Assembly: GCA_036417435.1 (NCBI GenBank)
Contig: CM070904.1
Coordinates: forward strand, 46,569,908 to 46,633,907
Length of the DNA: 64,000 bases
Direction of reading: 5' to 3'
Origin: Inia geoffrensis
Taxonomy: Eukaryota > Chordata > Mammalia > Artiodactyla > Iniidae
A program made the position numbers and the translations under genes. The number at the start of each line of letters is the position of its first letter. The stretch's first letter is position 1. Shown one piece after another: positions 61,601-64,000 of the stretch. The notes under the pieces were generated by a model that worked only from the letters and a program-made list of their open reading frames with translations, made no database searches and had not been told where the DNA came from.

Positions 61601-63350
61601 GAAAGTTCATTCAGTAATTGAACCATGTTAATAGGCTTACTCCCTTTTTCAATGGTGAGTGAATATACGTCTCATATTATCAAATAAGGTTGTCTTCTGG
61701 TCATAGATATTTATATACCACCTTTGAAGTTATTGAATACATACACACTGTGCCTGATTTGGTTGGTCTCTCGGGAAATGCTTTGCTGAAAAAATAAACT
61801 GTAGAGCACTTTTGTTGTTGAAATAACAGCTATTTTCTGGTATACAAATATTTGGCATAAGAAATCATGATTCTTTTCTATCGAGCTTTATGAATTTTAT
61901 CCTTCTGAGGTGTATTCTAGAGAGATAATATTAGATGGGATGGAAGACGAAATGAGGGTCTTCCATGTAAATTGTTCAATAGCAAAGGAACACATTTTGC
62001 TTCATAAGCCTCATTTTTAATACTATAGATTTGTTACAACAAGTAAAAACTACTTTAATTTTAGCGAAAGTACCAACTAGTGTCAGTGAAAAATGATTGC
62101 AATTCAACTTTATGTATGTAGCTATCACGGCAAAGTAATTTTACAGAGTGTAGGTTTTTTGTTTTGTTTTGTTTTTGCTTGGAAGTCATTGGTTTTAAGC
62201 CCTATGTTTAGAATGTACAGCGTATTGGTATAAAACAAACAAAAGGCCCTCAAACAAAAGTCCCAGTAAACCAAGTTGCAATTAGCTTCCACTCCTGGGA
62301 AATATTCTAGCATATGTTGCTGGCCCTTGAAAAATTTACACCTTATGAGGAAAGGCAAGAAAATTCTGTCAAACAATTAAACTGATTGGAATTCCCAAGA
62401 ATGTGAAAAAACAAAATGAGTCCTGTGTTAGAAAAGAATGGAAAATAGTTATGTATACAGCTGTAAACAGAAAGAGTAAAAGATTTGTGTGCCTTGTGTA
62501 AATCAGTATTTTTTTTCTTTATAACAAATGTAATGCAAGTCAGGTAAAAACTTTTAGTACTGATTTATTCTTTAAAAAACTACACATTCTAGACTTGAAA
62601 ATGTGTTTAATTAACCTCTAGAATAGCAGTAGAGTGGCACATTTGGTATTAATATTTTTGGATAAATTAGATGCTTGTTAAATCTTTGGATAAGTATACA
62701 TTTGACAACTAAGTTGGTAAAGATAAAATATGGGTATGTTGCCATCAAATAATATAGAATATACCAAGAAGAGAGCAAATAATTCAGATTAAGAGTAAAA
62801 CAGAAGTTGGCATTTAAAAGATTAAACTAGGATAATATTAATTGAAAGAAAATTATCCAACAAAATGAAAAGGGAAGACCCTGCTGTATGTTGCCCTTCC
62901 TAAGTAAATATACTTCAAAGAGTTGTAAAAAAAAAAACTTAGAATACCTTAGGTTCTCAAGGAAATAAAATAAGCTTTCTGATTTAGAAGGCTATGTTTG
63001 GTAGATTTCTTTAAGAAAGAGAAAATACTATGGTTTACCCGTTTCCTATTCTAAATATTCCTGTGCCAACATGGGTTTTTATATTCACATGCTTTCATCT
63101 ATATAGAAATTATAGGAGGTGATGGATAAGTTTATGACATTGATTGGTATGATGGTTTCAATGTTTTATACTTATCTCCAGACACATCAAGTTGTATTTA
63201 TTAAACACCTATAGCTTTTTGTGTCTCAAAAAGATGAAAATGAATGAATCATAACTACTTTAAAAGGATCTGTACTTAGTGAATATATAATACCCCATGC
63301 AGTCGATAAATGCAGTATTATTATTTTAAAAAAGAAATGATAAGTTAATT
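58680..63350. other. Intronic sequence, no gene
   Basis: AT-rich intron. At 60890-61140 there is a GC-richer stretch that may be an old LTR-type repeat, not assigned. A TTTTG run occurs at 62157-62177. Confidence 0.45.
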
Positions 63351-63365
63351 AAAGTAATGCTTCTC
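63351..63365. repeat. Target-site duplication of short L1, left copy
   Basis: AAAGTAATGCTTCTC, repeated exactly at 63586-63600. It is preceded by AATT, giving an L1-type TT/AAAG nick site. Confidence 0.92.
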
Positions 63366-63585
63366 CAGTCTCATAGCACAGGGAGATCAGCTTGGTGCTT
63401 TGTGACCGGCTAGAAGGGTGGGATGGGGGGGTGGGAGGGAGGGAGGGAGACGCAAGAGGGAAGAGATATGGGGCTATATGTATGTGTATAACTGATTCAC
63501 TTTGTTATAAAGCAGAAACTAACACACCATTGTAAAGCACTTATACTCCAATAGAAACGTTAAAAAAATTAAAAATAAAAAAAAT
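63366..63585 (+). mobile_element. 5'-truncated L1 (220 bp, 3' UTR only)
   Basis: It holds the end of an L1 3' UTR: CATAGCACAGGGAGATCAGC, a guanine-rich tract, CTGATTCACTTTGTTATAAA, and an A-rich tail. Perfect 15-bp duplications flank it. It is very similar to the 3' end of the full-length L1 at 2148-2370 read on the minus strand, so both come from one L1 lineage. Confidence 0.92.
63416..63449 (+). other. Guanine-rich tract in L1 3' UTR (possible G-quadruplex)
   Basis: GGGTGGGATGGGGGGGTGGG followed by AGGGAGGGAGGGAG: more than four G3 runs with loops of one or two bases on the + strand, the same strand as the host pre-mRNA. Confidence 0.7.
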
Positions 63586-63600
63586 AAAGTAATGCTTCTC

Positions 63601-64000
63601 AAGCTTTTCTATTAATAAATCCTAAAGAGAGAATAAAAACTCTGAAAGCTAGGGAGGGGTCAGAAATAAAGATAACAGACTTAGGGAGCTTCAGGATTTA
63701 GATGGTGTCTAGCACATGAGGTTGCTAAACATGAGGTTTAGCACATACAGCTTCTTGCCATTAAAGCAATAATTTTCATCACATATAAAAGAAGTGAGTC
63801 TCATACAGGTCGTGATCCTTACAATCAACTTGCTTATCCAATTCTTAAATTTCACTGTCACGGTGATTTTTGTTCCAATTTTTAAGAGTGTTCCTTTACA
63901 GCTGATGGTTGAGACTCTGGACCTTTGAATTAATGTGTGATTAATGAGTCATTTTTTATTAATAAGGTAAAAAAATGAATTTCCATTTACCTAATCAAAT
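63601..64000. other. Intronic sequence, nothing recognised
   Basis: AT-rich intron to the end of the window. Confidence 0.5.

Larger units (their letters stand above)
1..64000 (+). other. ARHGAP15: Internal part of the ARHGAP15 gene body (three exons and flanking introns)
   Basis: Three + strand exons in one frame place the whole window inside one large gene. I see no promoter, first exon or last exon, so the gene extends past both ends. The visible introns are 14,116 bp (11067-25182) and 19,512 bp (25271-44782), with at least 11,004 bp before and 19,128 bp after. ARHGAP15 is known to span several hundred kilobases in mammals with very long introns, which fits. The assignment rests on the PH-domain sequence of the exons, so another member of the ARHGAP9/12/15/27 group is the only serious alternative. 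Confidence 0.82.

Noticed and set aside
1..64000. CRISPR arrays, operons, phage, plasmid or defence systems
   Set aside because: No spaced direct repeats of the right kind and no bacterial-type gene packing. The window is vertebrate intron.

Overview
The window looks like nuclear DNA of a cetacean. The main evidence is several copies of the tRNA-derived CHR SINE (the family shared by cetaceans, hippos and ruminants), lying with a cetartiodactyl-type L1, old eutherian repeats (MIR, L2, Tigger1, HAL1/L1M) and a mariner MITE of the kind seen in cetartiodactyls. The species is not determinable from the sequence alone.

The only protein-coding gene I can support is on the + strand. Three short exons (11005-11066, 25183-25270, 44783-44872) have good splice signals and join in one reading frame of 80 codons. 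Together they read as the first part of a pleckstrin-homology domain very like that of ARHGAP15, a Rac-directed GTPase-activating protein. Everything else is intron: more than 11.0 kb before the first exon seen, 14.1 kb, 19.5 kb, and more than 19.1 kb after the last. The next PH exon and the RhoGAP domain lie beyond 64000.

Layout. 1-2132: plain intron. 2133-9525: a nearly full-length L1 on the minus strand with target-site duplications, a decayed ORF1, an ORF2 with a 729-residue open stretch, a long CpG-rich 5' UTR, and a younger SINE nested in its 3' part. 9526-19690: exon 1, intron, old L1 pieces, microsatellites, and a MIR interrupted by an L2 end. 19695-22172: a Tigger1 DNA transposon on the minus strand, interrupted by a SINE that lacks a tail. 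22200-28780: MIRs, a 75-bp retrocopy with a poly(A) tail and a 15-bp duplication, exon 2, and a 313-bp element with long terminal inverted repeats. 28790-30560: T-rich old L1/HAL1-like block. 34460-34644: SINE. 35774-35853: 80-bp mariner palindrome. 38500-41200: strongly purine-rich block. 42310-42930: MIR split by a CHR SINE. 44036-44650: old L1 end, just before exon 3. 56380-58440: decayed ERVL-like pol remnant on the minus strand. 63366-63585: short 5'-truncated L1 on the + strand with perfect 15-bp duplications.

Most of the open reading frames longer than 60 codons are chance or lie within transposon remains. I saw no CRISPR array, operon, rRNA or independent tRNA gene, and no sign of a new biological system. 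The points most worth checking are transposon-level: a tailless SINE with L1-type duplications, a hairpin MITE that could be a microRNA source, a well-preserved inverted-repeat element I could not name, and a full-length antisense L1 whose antisense promoter, if active, would fire in the direction of the host gene.
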